Source: Spirochaetota bacterium
Lineage (GTDB): Bacteria > Spirochaetota > Spirochaetia > Treponematales > Treponemataceae
Direction of reading: 5' to 3'
NCBI GenBank assembly: GCA_016285185.1
Contig: JAEEQG010000096.1
Coordinates: 27,554 to 91,553, forward strand
Length of the DNA stretch: 64,000 nt
Shown here: piece by piece, positions 21,707 to 29,598 of the stretch
Layout: each line of letters begins with the position of its first letter
Numbering within the stretch: position 1 is the stretch's first letter
Program-made: the position numbers and the translations under genes
Notes under the pieces: generated by a model
What the model saw: only the letters and a program-made list of their open reading frames with translations
What the model was told of the DNA's origin: nothing
The model's database searches: none

Positions 21707-22011
21707 TTTAGTATTTGATCGATGGAATCAATCATTTTCAGTGTTCTCTTTTCAAGTTCAGCTAATTCGGTTTTTGTACAATTTTCTTTTATTGAATCAT
21801 GTGAAAGCTGGGCCTTAAACAACTCGTCTGTTAGCATTATACCGGCAAGAACAGCAGTTTTAAGAGGTTCTTTTAATGGTGTTGTATTCTGTATGTTTTG
21901 GACGACTGATTCATAATATTGTAAAAGGCGGTTCAGATATTCAGAATCTTCATCTGCCTGTATGCTGAAAGAAGTACCCAAAATTGTTATGGAAAGTGTA
22001 CTTTTTTTCAT
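21703..22011 (-). CDS. zapA: Cell division protein ZapA
   Basis: ZapA binds and bundles FtsZ at the division ring. The 102-residue protein has the compact N-terminal domain (LSITILGTSFSIQADEDSEYLNRLLQYYESVV) and a long C-terminal coiled coil. It lies between a coiled-coil gene and yqxD, downstream of rplT, a position seen for zapA in several other bacteria near translation genes. Confidence 0.88.
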   Translation of the reverse strand: MKKSTLSITILGTSFSIQADEDSEYLNRLLQYYESVVQNIQNTTPLKEPLKTAVLAGIMLTDELFKAQLSHDSIKENCTKTELAELEKRTLKMIDSIDQILK

Positions 22012-22017
22012 AAAATA

Positions 22018-22503
22018 TTAAAAAATGTCTAATTGCTGTGAATTGTCAGTAGAATTGTCTGTTTCTTCATCAGCCTGTTTTTCGAATGCTGTTTCGGTAA
22101 AAACTGATGACTGAAAATGATCCTGCTGTTCAATAGGACTTATCGGTTGTTGATGTGATACAGAAGCTGGCTGAACAGGAGGTGTATTTGTTTGGGGAAT
22201 CGGATTTGAAACTGTATCAGACAATGAAGCTGTCTCGGAACGCGTGTTCAAAACCGAATCCTCAACGTTATCAAGATATTTCAAAGCGTTGATTATCCCT
22301 TGCTCGATTCTTGGCTGATCATTTTCAAAAATTGTCAGTTTGTTCTGCATTTCGGTATTTGTTTTTTGCAGTTCGTCACTTTTGACTTTTAGTGCCGAAA
22401 ACTCGTTACGCAAAAAATCATTTTCCTTTTGCAGTTCGCTGATTTTTTTTACAGCCAATTCAACTTTTTGTTCTAAAAGTTGAATCTGATCAAGGGAAAT
22501 CAT
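22018..22503 (-). CDS. Coiled-coil protein next to ZapA
   Basis: The 161-residue protein begins with a coiled coil of about 70 residues (ISLDQIQLLEQKVELAVKKI and on), followed by a disordered Ser/Thr/Gln/Pro-rich tail that ends LDIF. It resembles ZapB only in being a short coiled coil. It sits 3 bases after rplT and 6 before zapA, so a role as a division-ring partner is plausible but inferred. No signal peptide is present. Confidence 0.75.
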   Translation of the reverse strand: MISLDQIQLLEQKVELAVKKISELQKENDFLRNEFSALKVKSDELQKTNTEMQNKLTIFENDQPRIEQGIINALKYLDNVEDSVLNTRSETASLSDTVSNPIPQTNTPPVQPASVSHQQPISPIEQQDHFQSSVFTETAFEKQADEETDNSTDNSQQLDIF

Positions 22504-22506
22504 AAA

Positions 22507-22866
22507 TTATGCTCCAATTGCTTTTTTTGCAACTGCTACAACTTCCTTAAAAGCTGCAGGATCTTCAATGGCCATATTTGATAAAGCTTTGCGGTTAATA
22601 ACAACATTAGCTTTTGTCAAACCGTCAATGAATCTTGAGTAACTGATACCCTCAGCACGGCATGCTGCATTCAGACGTGAAATCCACAGAGAACGCATTA
22701 CACCTTTTTTATCACGGCGGTCAACATATGCACTGCACAATGCCTTTACAACAGCATCCTTTGCAGCTTTGAAGTTTGTTCCGCGTCTTCCACGGAAACC
22801 TTTGGCAAGTTTAAGAATCTTTTTACGGTGATTCTTGCGTTTTGTACCATCTATTGCTCTAGACAT
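22507..22866 (-). CDS. rplT: 50S ribosomal protein L20
   Basis: L20 binds 23S rRNA early in 50S assembly. The 119-residue protein starts SRAIDGTKRKNHRKKILKLA and holds RGRRGTNFKAAKDAV and LWISRLNAACR. The ribosome site AAGGAGT precedes the ATG. It is third in the conserved infC-rpmI-rplT order; in other bacteria L20 represses this operon by binding its mRNA. Confidence 0.98.
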   Translation of the reverse strand: MSRAIDGTKRKNHRKKILKLAKGFRGRRGTNFKAAKDAVVKALCSAYVDRRDKKGVMRSLWISRLNAACRAEGISYSRFIDGLTKANVVINRKALSNMAIEDPAAFKEVVAVAKKAIGA

Positions 22867-22895
22867 CTAATACTCCTTAAAAGACATGAAACTGA

Positions 22896-23096
22896 TTAAC
22901 CGTAAGGCAACATTTGTTTTCTTACTCTAGGCGCTTCGGATTCGCTGAGGATTCCTGCTGCACGAAGGTTTCTCTTGCGTTTTGCAGCCTTTTTTGTAAG
23001 AATATGTCGAAGGTTCATTTTTTTGTACTTTACTTTTCCTGTTCCTGTCAGAGAAAAGCGTTTAGCGGCACTTCGCTTTGATTTCATTTTGGGCAT
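22896..23096 (-). CDS. rpmI: 50S ribosomal protein L35
   Basis: L35 is a small basic protein of the large subunit. The 66-residue protein starts [22 protein letters not shown] and ends with [10 protein letters not shown], as in the family. TGAGG before the ATG is the ribosome site. It lies 10 bases after infC. Confidence 0.98.
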   Translation of the reverse strand: MPKMKSKRSAAKRFSLTGTGKVKYKKMNLRHILTKKAAKRKRNLRAAGILSESEAPRVRKQMLPYG

Positions 23097-23106
23097 TTCG
23101 TCAACC

Positions 23107-23628
23107 TCATTTTTTTACTTTAGGAACAACTACCATTGACATAAAACGACCTTCCATAGCGGGTTGTTTTTCCAGTGTGTAGTCATCTTCAAGTCGATTT
23201 AAAACTTCTTTAAGAACTTCCAGTCCAAGATCGGTATGAGCCAGTTCACGTCCCCGAAAACGTACTGTAACTTTTACCTTGTTACCTTCTGCTAAAAATT
23301 CTTTAATATGTTTTGATTTAAACTCAATGTCACCATCAGCAATTTTAGGTTGCATTCTGATTTCTTTGAGCTTAAGTACTTTTTGTTTTTTCTTGGAGTC
23401 ACGGAGCTTTTTCTCCAATTCAAAACGATATTTACCATAATCAAGGATTTTACATACGGGCGGATTCGCCTGAGGTGCGACTTCAACAAGATCCAGTTCC
23501 TGTTCCTTTGCTATTTTAAGTGCTTCAAGAATTGGAACTATACCTCTCTGTTCACCCTCACCATCAATAAGTCTGACTTCACGTACACGGATTTGTTCAT
23601 TAACCCGCAAGCCTTTATTTTCCGCCAA
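23107..23628 (-). CDS. infC: Translation initiation factor IF-3
   Basis: IF-3 blocks subunit joining and checks start codon and initiator tRNA. The 173-residue protein starts [21 protein letters not shown] and has the linker [11 protein letters not shown] and the C-terminal domain with [13 protein letters not shown] and [10 protein letters not shown]. The start is a TTG at 23628 directly after a near-perfect AGGAGGAT ribosome site; no in-frame ATG or GTG is available. A non-ATG start in infC fits the known autoregulation in E. coli, where IF-3 represses initiation on its own rare start codon. Confidence 0.96.
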   Translation of the reverse strand: MAENKGLRVNEQIRVREVRLIDGEGEQRGIVPILEALKIAKEQELDLVEVAPQANPPVCKILDYGKYRFELEKKLRDSKKKQKVLKLKEIRMQPKIADGDIEFKSKHIKEFLAEGNKVKVTVRFRGRELAHTDLGLEVLKEVLNRLEDDYTLEKQPAMEGRFMSMVVVPKVKK

Positions 23629-23641
23629 CGATCCTCCTCAT

Positions 23642-23658
23642 GTACGGTAATTCCGTAC
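23642..23658 (-). promoter_or_regulatory. Hairpin in the infC leader
   Basis: GTACGG and CCGTAC form a perfect 6-bp stem around a 5-base loop, ending about 3 bases before the AGGAGG of infC. A hairpin here could control ribosome access; this is inference. Confidence 0.45.
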
Positions 23659-23681
23659 TATAAAAGCAAAACATATAGGAT

Positions 23682-23711
23682 ATAATAACAGAAAATTCAT
23701 TAAAATGTCTA
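23682..23711 (-). promoter_or_regulatory. Candidate promoter of the infC operon
   Basis: On the minus strand TAGACA (23706-23711) and TATTAT (23682-23687) are 18 bases apart. Both differ from consensus by one base. The leader would be about 45 nt and contain the hairpin before the ribosome site. Confidence 0.5.
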
Positions 23712-23751
23712 TAGCATTTTACAATCATTATATGCAGACAGGGTTTGTTAA

Positions 23752-24870
23752 TTATAAATCGGTGAGAATATTTGTCTGGTTCTCATACTTGAATTTGTCT
23801 GCTACTTCCTTGAAAAGCTCTACAAGTTTAGGATCAAATTGTGTTCCGCTTGATTCAATAATGATTTTTACAGCTTCGTCATGAGTGAAAGCCTTTTTGT
23901 AGGGTCTGTCCGAAACTAGTGCATCATATACATCAGCTATGGCCATTACTCTTCCAGGTAGAGGAATATCTTCTCCTTTCAGTTTATTGGGATAGCCTTG
24001 TCCGTCCCATCGTTCGTGGTGATGTTGTGCCAGTATTTCCGCATATTTTAGGAATTCATCACCATATATTGAAACAGAAATTTTTCGTATAATTTTAGCG
24101 CCGAATGTGGTATGTTGCATCATTATTTCCATTTCTTCCGGAGTAAGCTTTTCCTGTTTTTTCAGTATTGTATCAGAAATTGCAATTTTACCTACATCAT
24201 GAAGCTGGGCTGACTGTATAAGTAATGGGATTTTCCAGTATGAGATTTCTTCTTTGTAAACACCTTTTTCTTTCATGGCTTTAAGCATAACTGAAAGATA
24301 ATGTTGTGTACGTTCTATGTGTCCACCTGTATTTACATCTCTGAATTCAACAAGGTTTGCAACCGTACTTAGTATCGAATATTGTAATTGAAGGATTGTT
24401 TCTGTTTTTTCTTTTACGATTCTGTTAAGATTTTCGTTGAAAAACTGAAGTTCTTTTTGTTGTTCAATTAATGCGAGATGGTGTTCTATGCGTTTAAGAA
24501 GAATAGGCGGAGAGAAAGGCTTGTAAATGTAGTCAATTGCACCGAGTGTAAGTCCTTTAATTTCGCTTTCAACATCATCTTTTGCCGTAAGAAAGATTAC
24601 AGGTATATTTTGGGTTTCTTCTTTTCGCTTTAGTTCTTTTATTATCTCGAAACCACTGACTCCAGGCATTTCTATATCAAGTAATAAAAGATCCGGTATG
24701 TTTTTTTCAAGCACATTAAGCAATTCAAGACCGGATGTTAAAAGGGTAAGTTTATAATGTTCTCTCAGAACACCTGCGGCAACTTTAAGATTTGTAACTT
24801 CATCATCTACTATAAAAACTTGTTTTTTACTTTCTTTATTAAATATATCATTATTAAATACTTCATTCAT
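23752..24870 (-). CDS. Response regulator with HD-GYP output domain
   Basis: The 372-residue protein has a receiver domain (about 15-135) with acidic pair VDDE, phospho-acceptor in LLLLDIEMPGVSG, and KPFSPPILL, then a linker coiled coil and an HD-GYP domain with SAQLHDVGKIAISD, MQHTTFGAKI, LAQHHERWDGQGYPN and LPGRVMAIADVYDAL. It should hydrolyse cyclic di-GMP in response to phosphorylation. No histidine kinase is adjacent. Six bases separate its TATAAT from the ATG, and no ribosome site is present, so the mRNA is probably leaderless. Confidence 0.95.
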   Translation of the reverse strand: MNEVFNNDIFNKESKKQVFIVDDEVTNLKVAAGVLREHYKLTLLTSGLELLNVLEKNIPDLLLLDIEMPGVSGFEIIKELKRKEETQNIPVIFLTAKDDVESEIKGLTLGAIDYIYKPFSPPILLKRIEHHLALIEQQKELQFFNENLNRIVKEKTETILQLQYSILSTVANLVEFRDVNTGGHIERTQHYLSVMLKAMKEKGVYKEEISYWKIPLLIQSAQLHDVGKIAISDTILKKQEKLTPEEMEIMMQHTTFGAKIIRKISVSIYGDEFLKYAEILAQHHHERWDGQGYPNKLKGEDIPLPGRVMAIADVYDALVSDRPYKKAFTHDEAVKIIIESSGTQFDPKLVELFKEVADKFKYENQTNILTDL

Positions 24871-24876
24871 ATATTT

Positions 24877-24905
24877 ATTATAACAGAAAAATAGATGAAT
24901 TTGAA
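24877..24905 (-). promoter_or_regulatory. Leaderless-type promoter of the HD-GYP regulator
   Basis: On the minus strand a perfect TATAAT (24877-24882) is preceded by TGT, giving an extended -10, and by TTCAAA 17 bases upstream. Six bases (AAATAT) separate TATAAT from the ATG at 24870, so the expected start point is the A of the start codon. Confidence 0.7.
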
Positions 24906-24940
24906 CTTTTTGAGAAAAAAAATGTTTATCTTTCTAGAAC

Positions 24941-25528
24941 TCAGCAAAAGCGTTGAGGTGGTGATACAACCCAGATAGCTTTAAGTTCCTTATCGCCTTT
25001 GTTATAAATAACATGTGGGGTAGAAGCCGAAAAAGATACACTATCACCTTCATAAAGTTCATAGGTGTTTGATTCATAGTGCAGTTCTGCTTTTCCTTTC
25101 AATATATAACCCATTTCTCTTCCAGGATGTCCGTATGATCCCCTGTGTGTATTACCGTGTGGTGGAATCGTTATTATATAGGCTTCTAAAGCATGAGCGC
25201 CATCTGAAGTAGCTGGTTTAGATATTTCTTCATAAACAACTTCATCTTCCGAAATTTTTCTTCTGGCTTTTGCTTTTGTAACTCTAACTGTCACTTCCTG
25301 TCTGTATCCTTCAAAAAGGTATTCCAGATTTACATCAAGAATATCAGACAGTGCTAGCAGTGTTTCTACAGAAGGTGATACTTTGTTTCTTTCAATTTGT
25401 GAAACAAGACTTTCACTAATATCCGCTTGTTGTGCGACTTGTTTTAATGTATAACCGCGGCGTTCCCGTACTTGGCGAAGCTTTGCTCCGCATCTGAAGA
25501 TTTCTTTTTTATTTTGCATATATATCAT
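24941..25528 (-). CDS. XRE-family regulator with C-terminal cupin domain
   Basis: The 195-residue protein has an HTH-XRE domain (about 15-70) with LRQVRERRGYTLKQVAQQAD and ISESLVSQIERNKVSPSVETL, then a cupin domain (about 110-190) with GHPGREMGYILKGKAEL and STPHVIYNKGDKEL. Such HipB/PuuR-like regulators bind DNA and sense a small ligand in the cupin. It overlaps the upstream 364-aa gene by 20 bases and is probably translated from ATG 25528 or the nearby ATG 25519. The target genes are unknown. Confidence 0.9.
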   Translation of the reverse strand: MIYMQNKKEIFRCGAKLRQVRERRGYTLKQVAQQADISESLVSQIERNKVSPSVETLLALSDILDVNLEYLFEGYRQEVTVRVTKAKARRKISEDEVVYEEISKPATSDGAHALEAYIITIPPHGNTHRGSYGHPGREMGYILKGKAELHYESNTYELYEGDSVSFSASTPHVIYNKGDKELKAIWVVSPPQRFC

Positions 25529-26603
25529 TGTGCTGTTTTTCTAGATTTTTTTCAAGAATAAAACGTGTAAAATGATCTTCAAGTGTCTTATGTGGACCAT
25601 CAAGATTGAGTCTCGTTCTGGCGCGTGCATTATCGCGGCGTATTGTATAACGCAGATAAAAATTGCGGGGATCAAGCTCAACGTCTACTGGAATACGTTC
25701 ACCGAGAAGTGCATAAACATCTTCACGACTGATTGAGGTACAAGACTGTTCTTTTATTTTATTCTTAAGGATATTTATCTGTTCATGTGATAAGGAAAAT
25801 AAGAATTCTTCAAGTGCCTGAGAAATATCCGGATCACTAAGTTTTTCCTTAATGAATAATGTCCATTGTTCATCAAGCTCAATGGTAAGCAAAAGCAATT
25901 CACTTGTTCCAACCATTGTTCCAAAAGCTGGCACAAGTTTGTCCCTTACTGTCCATACTGCTTCAAGAACCGGTGCAATATCGGCAACATTCTGGTCACT
26001 GCGGTGTTCCCACAAAACAATAAGCGAAACGGCAATCTGTTCTCGTATATCCTGTGGAATCTGGGTGTCTTCCAACAGAGAAAGATAAACGTCCTCAGCC
26101 ATGATTGTGAACATTATTCTGAGTGTCGCAGATCGTAATGCTTCAAGGTCTTTTGTATGAAAATGCTGTGCCCGTGCTGCTTTTGACATGGAAACAAAAG
26201 TATGAAATTTAGCTACAAGAAAACCTTTTCCCAGAATTGCCTTTGAGGGAAGATGCAACATTCTGTCACCTGTTCTGAATTCCAAAAGTGCGTGTACAAG
26301 AGATTCCTGCGTGCGTACTTCCTGTCCTGCAAAAACCTGTCTTTGCAAAAGAGATGGAAATCGCGCAATTGCAGCGGCAAGGCGTTCCAAATCTGCTATT
26401 TGTGCAGTTATATTTTCAAGAGATTGTGGCGAAGAAGTGCGTAATTGTTCAAAGACCATGTTGACAAGTTCTTTTTCTTTTGTGGATAAAACGACGATAT
26501 TTGTATTTATATCATCGTTCTTTTTGCTTGAATCGTTATCAAAGAATTCATCAATGCTTACCGGAGTAAAAAGTAAATCTTGTTTATCGCCTGATTCTTC
26601 CAC
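25509..26603 (-). CDS. Unknown protein (364 aa) paired with XRE-cupin regulator
   Basis: I do not recognise a family. The protein is soluble and mostly helical, with no signal peptide or membrane segment. Visible traits are an acidic N-terminus (SIDEFFDN), a central region with LHLPSKAILGKGFLVAKFHTF, and a basic C-terminal segment RRDNARARTRLNLDGPHKT. The only sensible start is a GTG at 26603. A strong promoter ends ten bases before it, with no ribosome site, so the mRNA appears leaderless or nearly so. It is co-transcribed with the XRE-cupin gene. Confidence 0.8.
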   Translation of the reverse strand: MEESGDKQDLLFTPVSIDEFFDNDSSKKNDDINTNIVVLSTKEKELVNMVFEQLRTSSPQSLENITAQIADLERLAAAIARFPSLLQRQVFAGQEVRTQESLVHALLEFRTGDRMLHLPSKAILGKGFLVAKFHTFVSMSKAARAQHFHTKDLEALRSATLRIMFTIMAEDVYLSLLEDTQIPQDIREQIAVSLIVLWEHRSDQNVADIAPVLEAVWTVRDKLVPAFGTMVGTSELLLLTIELDEQWTLFIKEKLSDPDISQALEEFLFSLSHEQINILKNKIKEQSCTSISREDVYALLGERIPVDVELDPRNFYLRYTIRRDNARARTRLNLDGPHKTLEDHFTRFILEKNLEKQHNDIYAK

Positions 26604-26612
26604 AATAATCTA

Positions 26613-26641
26613 ATTATAACACGAAAAAATAAAAATGTCAT
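26613..26641 (-). promoter_or_regulatory. Near-leaderless promoter of the 364-aa gene
   Basis: On the minus strand ATGACA (26636-26641), a 17-base spacer and TATAAT (26613-26618), with TGT before the -10. Nine bases separate TATAAT from the GTG start at 26603, so the leader would be zero to three bases. Confidence 0.7.
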
Positions 26642-26709
26642 TAGAATCAAAATAATGAAAAAGTGAGAAAATATAGGTTTAAAAGAATTATAAAATGAAA
26701 GATTTGAAA

Positions 26710-27963
26710 TCAGATTCCCGCTTTTGAGACTTCTTCTGCAAGAAATTTGCGATATCGTTCAGCATCTACCTTGAAGGCAACAATAGGAAGAGAAGGATCT
26801 TCCATTGCTTTGTCGACTGCTTGCATTGCTTCTTTTATAAGTCTTATACCTGGAATAAGGCGAAGTGTTCTGCTCGAAAGACCAAAGAAGACTTTTTTGT
26901 CCACATCAAATTCTTGTAAAATAGATGTAATTTCGGTATAGAGCTTTTCGCAAATGTTCAATGAATGTACAAGGTCGCTGTTCTGTAAAATCAGTACGTA
27001 GCCGTCTTCTCCAAATTCAAAAATCAAATCTTTAAACGAAAAACATTTAACCAAAATATCGGATACTTTGCGTGCTGCCGGATGATTATGCGGTAAGTCG
27101 AGAATTTTTATATATACAAGCGATATATCCTGTTCGGCGGAAGCTGCTCTGACAAGTTCAGAATCAAGTCTTGTTTCAAGATAGGATTCCCAACTCAAAC
27201 CTGTTGTAGGTGAAAAAAGGCCTAATGGATCAATTTGTACAGAGTCAGATCCTAATACCTGATTTTCTTTTTGAGGGATATCTTGTGTTTTTGTAATTTC
27301 AGGTTGTGAAGTTGATTTGAGTTCAACTGAACTCGTTGGAGTTGGTTCTGGCTGCTCAGAAAAAGCAGTGTCTATATCAATTTCATCAAAAGTATTTGAA
27401 GGCGTATTATCGATTTCATGTTGTTTTGAGGTGTCTTTTTTTTCTGCTTTTGAACAGATGATTAAGAAGATAAAAGCCAGTAATGTTCCTGAAAGAATAA
27501 TGAAAAAAGCATTTCTTGCAAATTTGAAAACAGTATGAGGAGGAAGCAGATAAACTGCGGCAGTTACGATTGTATTGATTTTGTCGTTAAGAGGAATATT
27601 TGTTGAGCGTACAATCATCGCCGGAGAAGAAACTGCGATTTCAGGAGTAATTGAATCTGTTGATATATAACGGGATTTTACAGGATATGCAAAATAAGTT
27701 GTAGTATCACTTTTTATAGTAAGGGCTGCAATATAATCGTTCTTCTCTATAATTGGTTGAAGAGAGTTAAGATAGTCTGCAGAAAGGAATTTTGACGAAG
27801 CGGCTTTGGAATCCATTTCACGCAAAAGAGCTTTGAACTGTTGTTCGGCACCTATAGTTCCTGCCTTTATGTCATATATACAGCTGGCTGTAAAATAGCC
27901 AAAACCTGCAAGAAATATAAGTATTATTATGATAACAAAGAAAACTACGCTTTTATTCGTCAT
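26710..27963 (-). CDS. Membrane protein with degenerate GGDEF domain
   Basis: The 417-residue protein has a membrane helix at about 6-26, an extracytoplasmic sensor of about 120 residues, a second helix at about 152-170, a disordered Ser/Thr/Pro linker (175-245), and a C-terminal domain of GGDEF fold starting SPTTGLSWESYLETRLDSEL. The active-site GGDEF is replaced by GEDGY at residues 318-322, so diguanylate cyclase activity is unlikely. It may bind c-di-GMP or partners instead. It is the last gene of the five-gene minus-strand operon, 3 bases after a Maf-like gene. Confidence 0.82.
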   Translation of the reverse strand: MTNKSVVFFVIIIILIFLAGFGYFTASCIYDIKAGTIGAEQQFKALLREMDSKAASSKFLSADYLNSLQPIIEKNDYIAALTIKSDTTTYFAYPVKSRYISTDSITPEIAVSSPAMIVRSTNIPLNDKINTIVTAAVYLLPPHTVFKFARNAFFIILSGTLLAFIFLIICSKAEKKDTSKQHEIDNTPSNTFDEIDIDTAFSEQPEPTPTSSVELKSTSQPEITKTQDIPQKENQVLGSDSVQIDPLGLFSPTTGLSWESYLETRLDSELVRAASAEQDISLVYIKILDLPHNHPAARKVSDILVKCFSFKDLIFEFGEDGYVLILQNSDLVHSLNICEKLYTEITSILQEFDVDKKVFFGLSSRTLRLIPGIRLIKEAMQAVDKAMEDPSLPIVAFKVDAERYRKFLAEEVSKAGI

Positions 27964-27966
27964 ATG

Positions 27967-29598
27967 TTACTCCGCATAACGCTTGAAAAAGTCCTGTGCC
28001 AAATCAAGAATTATATCAAATGAGTTTTTTGAACTTTGATAATATCCTTTTTTCTCGCACCAGGCTGCAAAAGGTAAAAGTGCTGTAATTATGTCTGACT
28101 GCGGTTTTCCTCTTGCTTCTGAAATACTTTTAAGTATCCAAGTTATAAAATCGGCAAAATTTGACGGGTTATAAAGAGTTTCTGAAAAAAAATCAAGCTG
28201 GTCTTGATTATTGATAGTGTTTTTTCTTGTCGTGAGATTTTGAGGTTGTAAATCTGCAGAAATTCTTACAATATGTGAGGAAGATTTTTCAAAGGCATTT
28301 GTTAGGGCTCTGTTGTATTGTTGTAAGGTTTCGGTAGTTGTTGTACCATTCTCAAGGGGAATAAGGGATGTCCTGAACATTAGTGCCGAAAAGGCTGTTT
28401 CCTGTGTTCCTATTCTACTTGAAGAGTTATTGTATGTTTCATCAAGATATGAACCTTTGCAATATGGTTTTCCTCTTGAGTAAGCAAAATCTGCCCCGAA
28501 CAGCTCAATTTTATTAAAGCCGGCTTTTATTGCAAAATCCAATGCAGCTCCTGTAACTGTCCCTGAAGTTGAGTCTATAAACGGGAAAAGGGTTGTATTG
28601 TTGTTTGCTTTGAAAAAATCAGCAGCCAGTTTGCATAAAGGATGACTTCCTGAAGCAAAACGCAAGGTTCCGTTGGTATTTACAACAGCTTTACTTATCG
28701 AAGGATTAGCGCATAAATCAAGAATATAGAGAGTTTGGGGTAATATGTTCGTTTTTAAGAAGTGTCGGTATGAGATATTCTGGCCATCAACACTGACTAC
28801 TGCATCAGGTATTATATCGTTTAAAAAAAGAACTTGTGATGCAGTGTCTGTTGCGATTATGTAGAAATTGCTTCGCTTGTTTTTTAGAATTTGTATTGTT
28901 GAATCAAGAGTTGGTCCTGCTGCGATTATAGCTGCTGTTTTGTGATTTGGAATTGTAAGCAAACTGTTTTTTTTCTGCTTTGAAAAAATGTAAAGATTTT
29001 CAAGAATATTACGTTGCCAGATTTTACCGAAGTGAGCCTGTACAGAATAGTCCGCGCTTATTCTTTTTAGAGAGGACTGGATTTGCTGATTAATTGTTTT
29101 TTCTGTTTCAATATTGTTTTCTGCCCAGACTCTGTTAGCTGAATAGTTAAAAACACCATTAATTTGAGGAATGTAAGTAGAAAGAATTGTTTGTTCCAAT
29201 GAATCTGATGTACAAATGTCAAAATTGGGTTTTGACAATATTTGCGAAAAATCATATTGAGAAAAAAGAAACTTGATAGAATCTGCATTTTTTTCAACTA
29301 CTAATACATGGTTTTCTGAATCTTCAAGCAAAGTCTGAAAATGATATCCGTTGCCAAGTCCTCCGACCAGATTAAACGCTCTGGTGAAATCTGCCGGTTG
29401 AATCCTGGGAGCAGGATTATACAATGAGTACATTGGTTTTGAATTTGCAAACACTACAACACTCATACCATTTTTTGCCGTCATTGTACCTGTATAGACA
29501 GATTTTTGTGTTCCTGCATCAAGAATTTGTTTTGTGAGATTCTGATTTTTTGTGGCTAAAATAGATATGTTCTTTTCGAAAAAATTATTATCACTCAT
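27967..29598 (-). CDS. Maf-like (DUF115) flagellin glycosyltransferase candidate 1
   Basis: The 543-residue protein belongs to the motility-associated factor (Maf, DUF115/MptE-like) family. The signature is AAGPTLDSTI at residues 226-235, followed by PDAVVSVDGQ at 264-273, which make up the nucleotide-sugar-binding Rossmann-like core. Maf proteins attach nonulosonic acids or other sugars to flagellin in several motile bacteria, and treponemal flagellins are known to be glycosylated. Here no flagellin gene is adjacent. Its ATG overlaps the previous Maf-like gene by 4 bases. Confidence 0.82.
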   Translation of the reverse strand: MSDNNFFEKNISILATKNQNLTKQILDAGTQKSVYTGTMTAKNGMSVVVFANSKPMYSLYNPAPRIQPADFTRAFNLVGGLGNGYHFQTLLEDSENHVLVVEKNADSIKFLFSQYDFSQILSKPNFDICTSDSLEQTILSTYIPQINGVFNYSANRVWAENNIETEKTINQQIQSSLKRISADYSVQAHFGKIWQRNILENLYIFSKQKKNSLLTIPNHKTAAIIAAGPTLDSTIQILKNKRSNFYIIATDTASQVLFLNDIIPDAVVSVDGQNISYRHFLKTNILPQTLYILDLCANPSISKAVVNTNGTLRFASGSHPLCKLAADFFKANNNTTLFPFIDSTSGTVTGAALDFAIKAGFNKIELFGADFAYSRGKPYCKGSYLDETYNNSSSRIGTQETAFSALMFRTSLIPLENGTTTTETLQQYNRALTNAFEKSSSHIVRISADLQPQNLTTRKNTINNQDQLDFFSETLYNPSNFADFITWILKSISEARGKPQSDIITALLPFAAWCEKKGYYQSSKNSFDIILDLAQDFFKRYAE

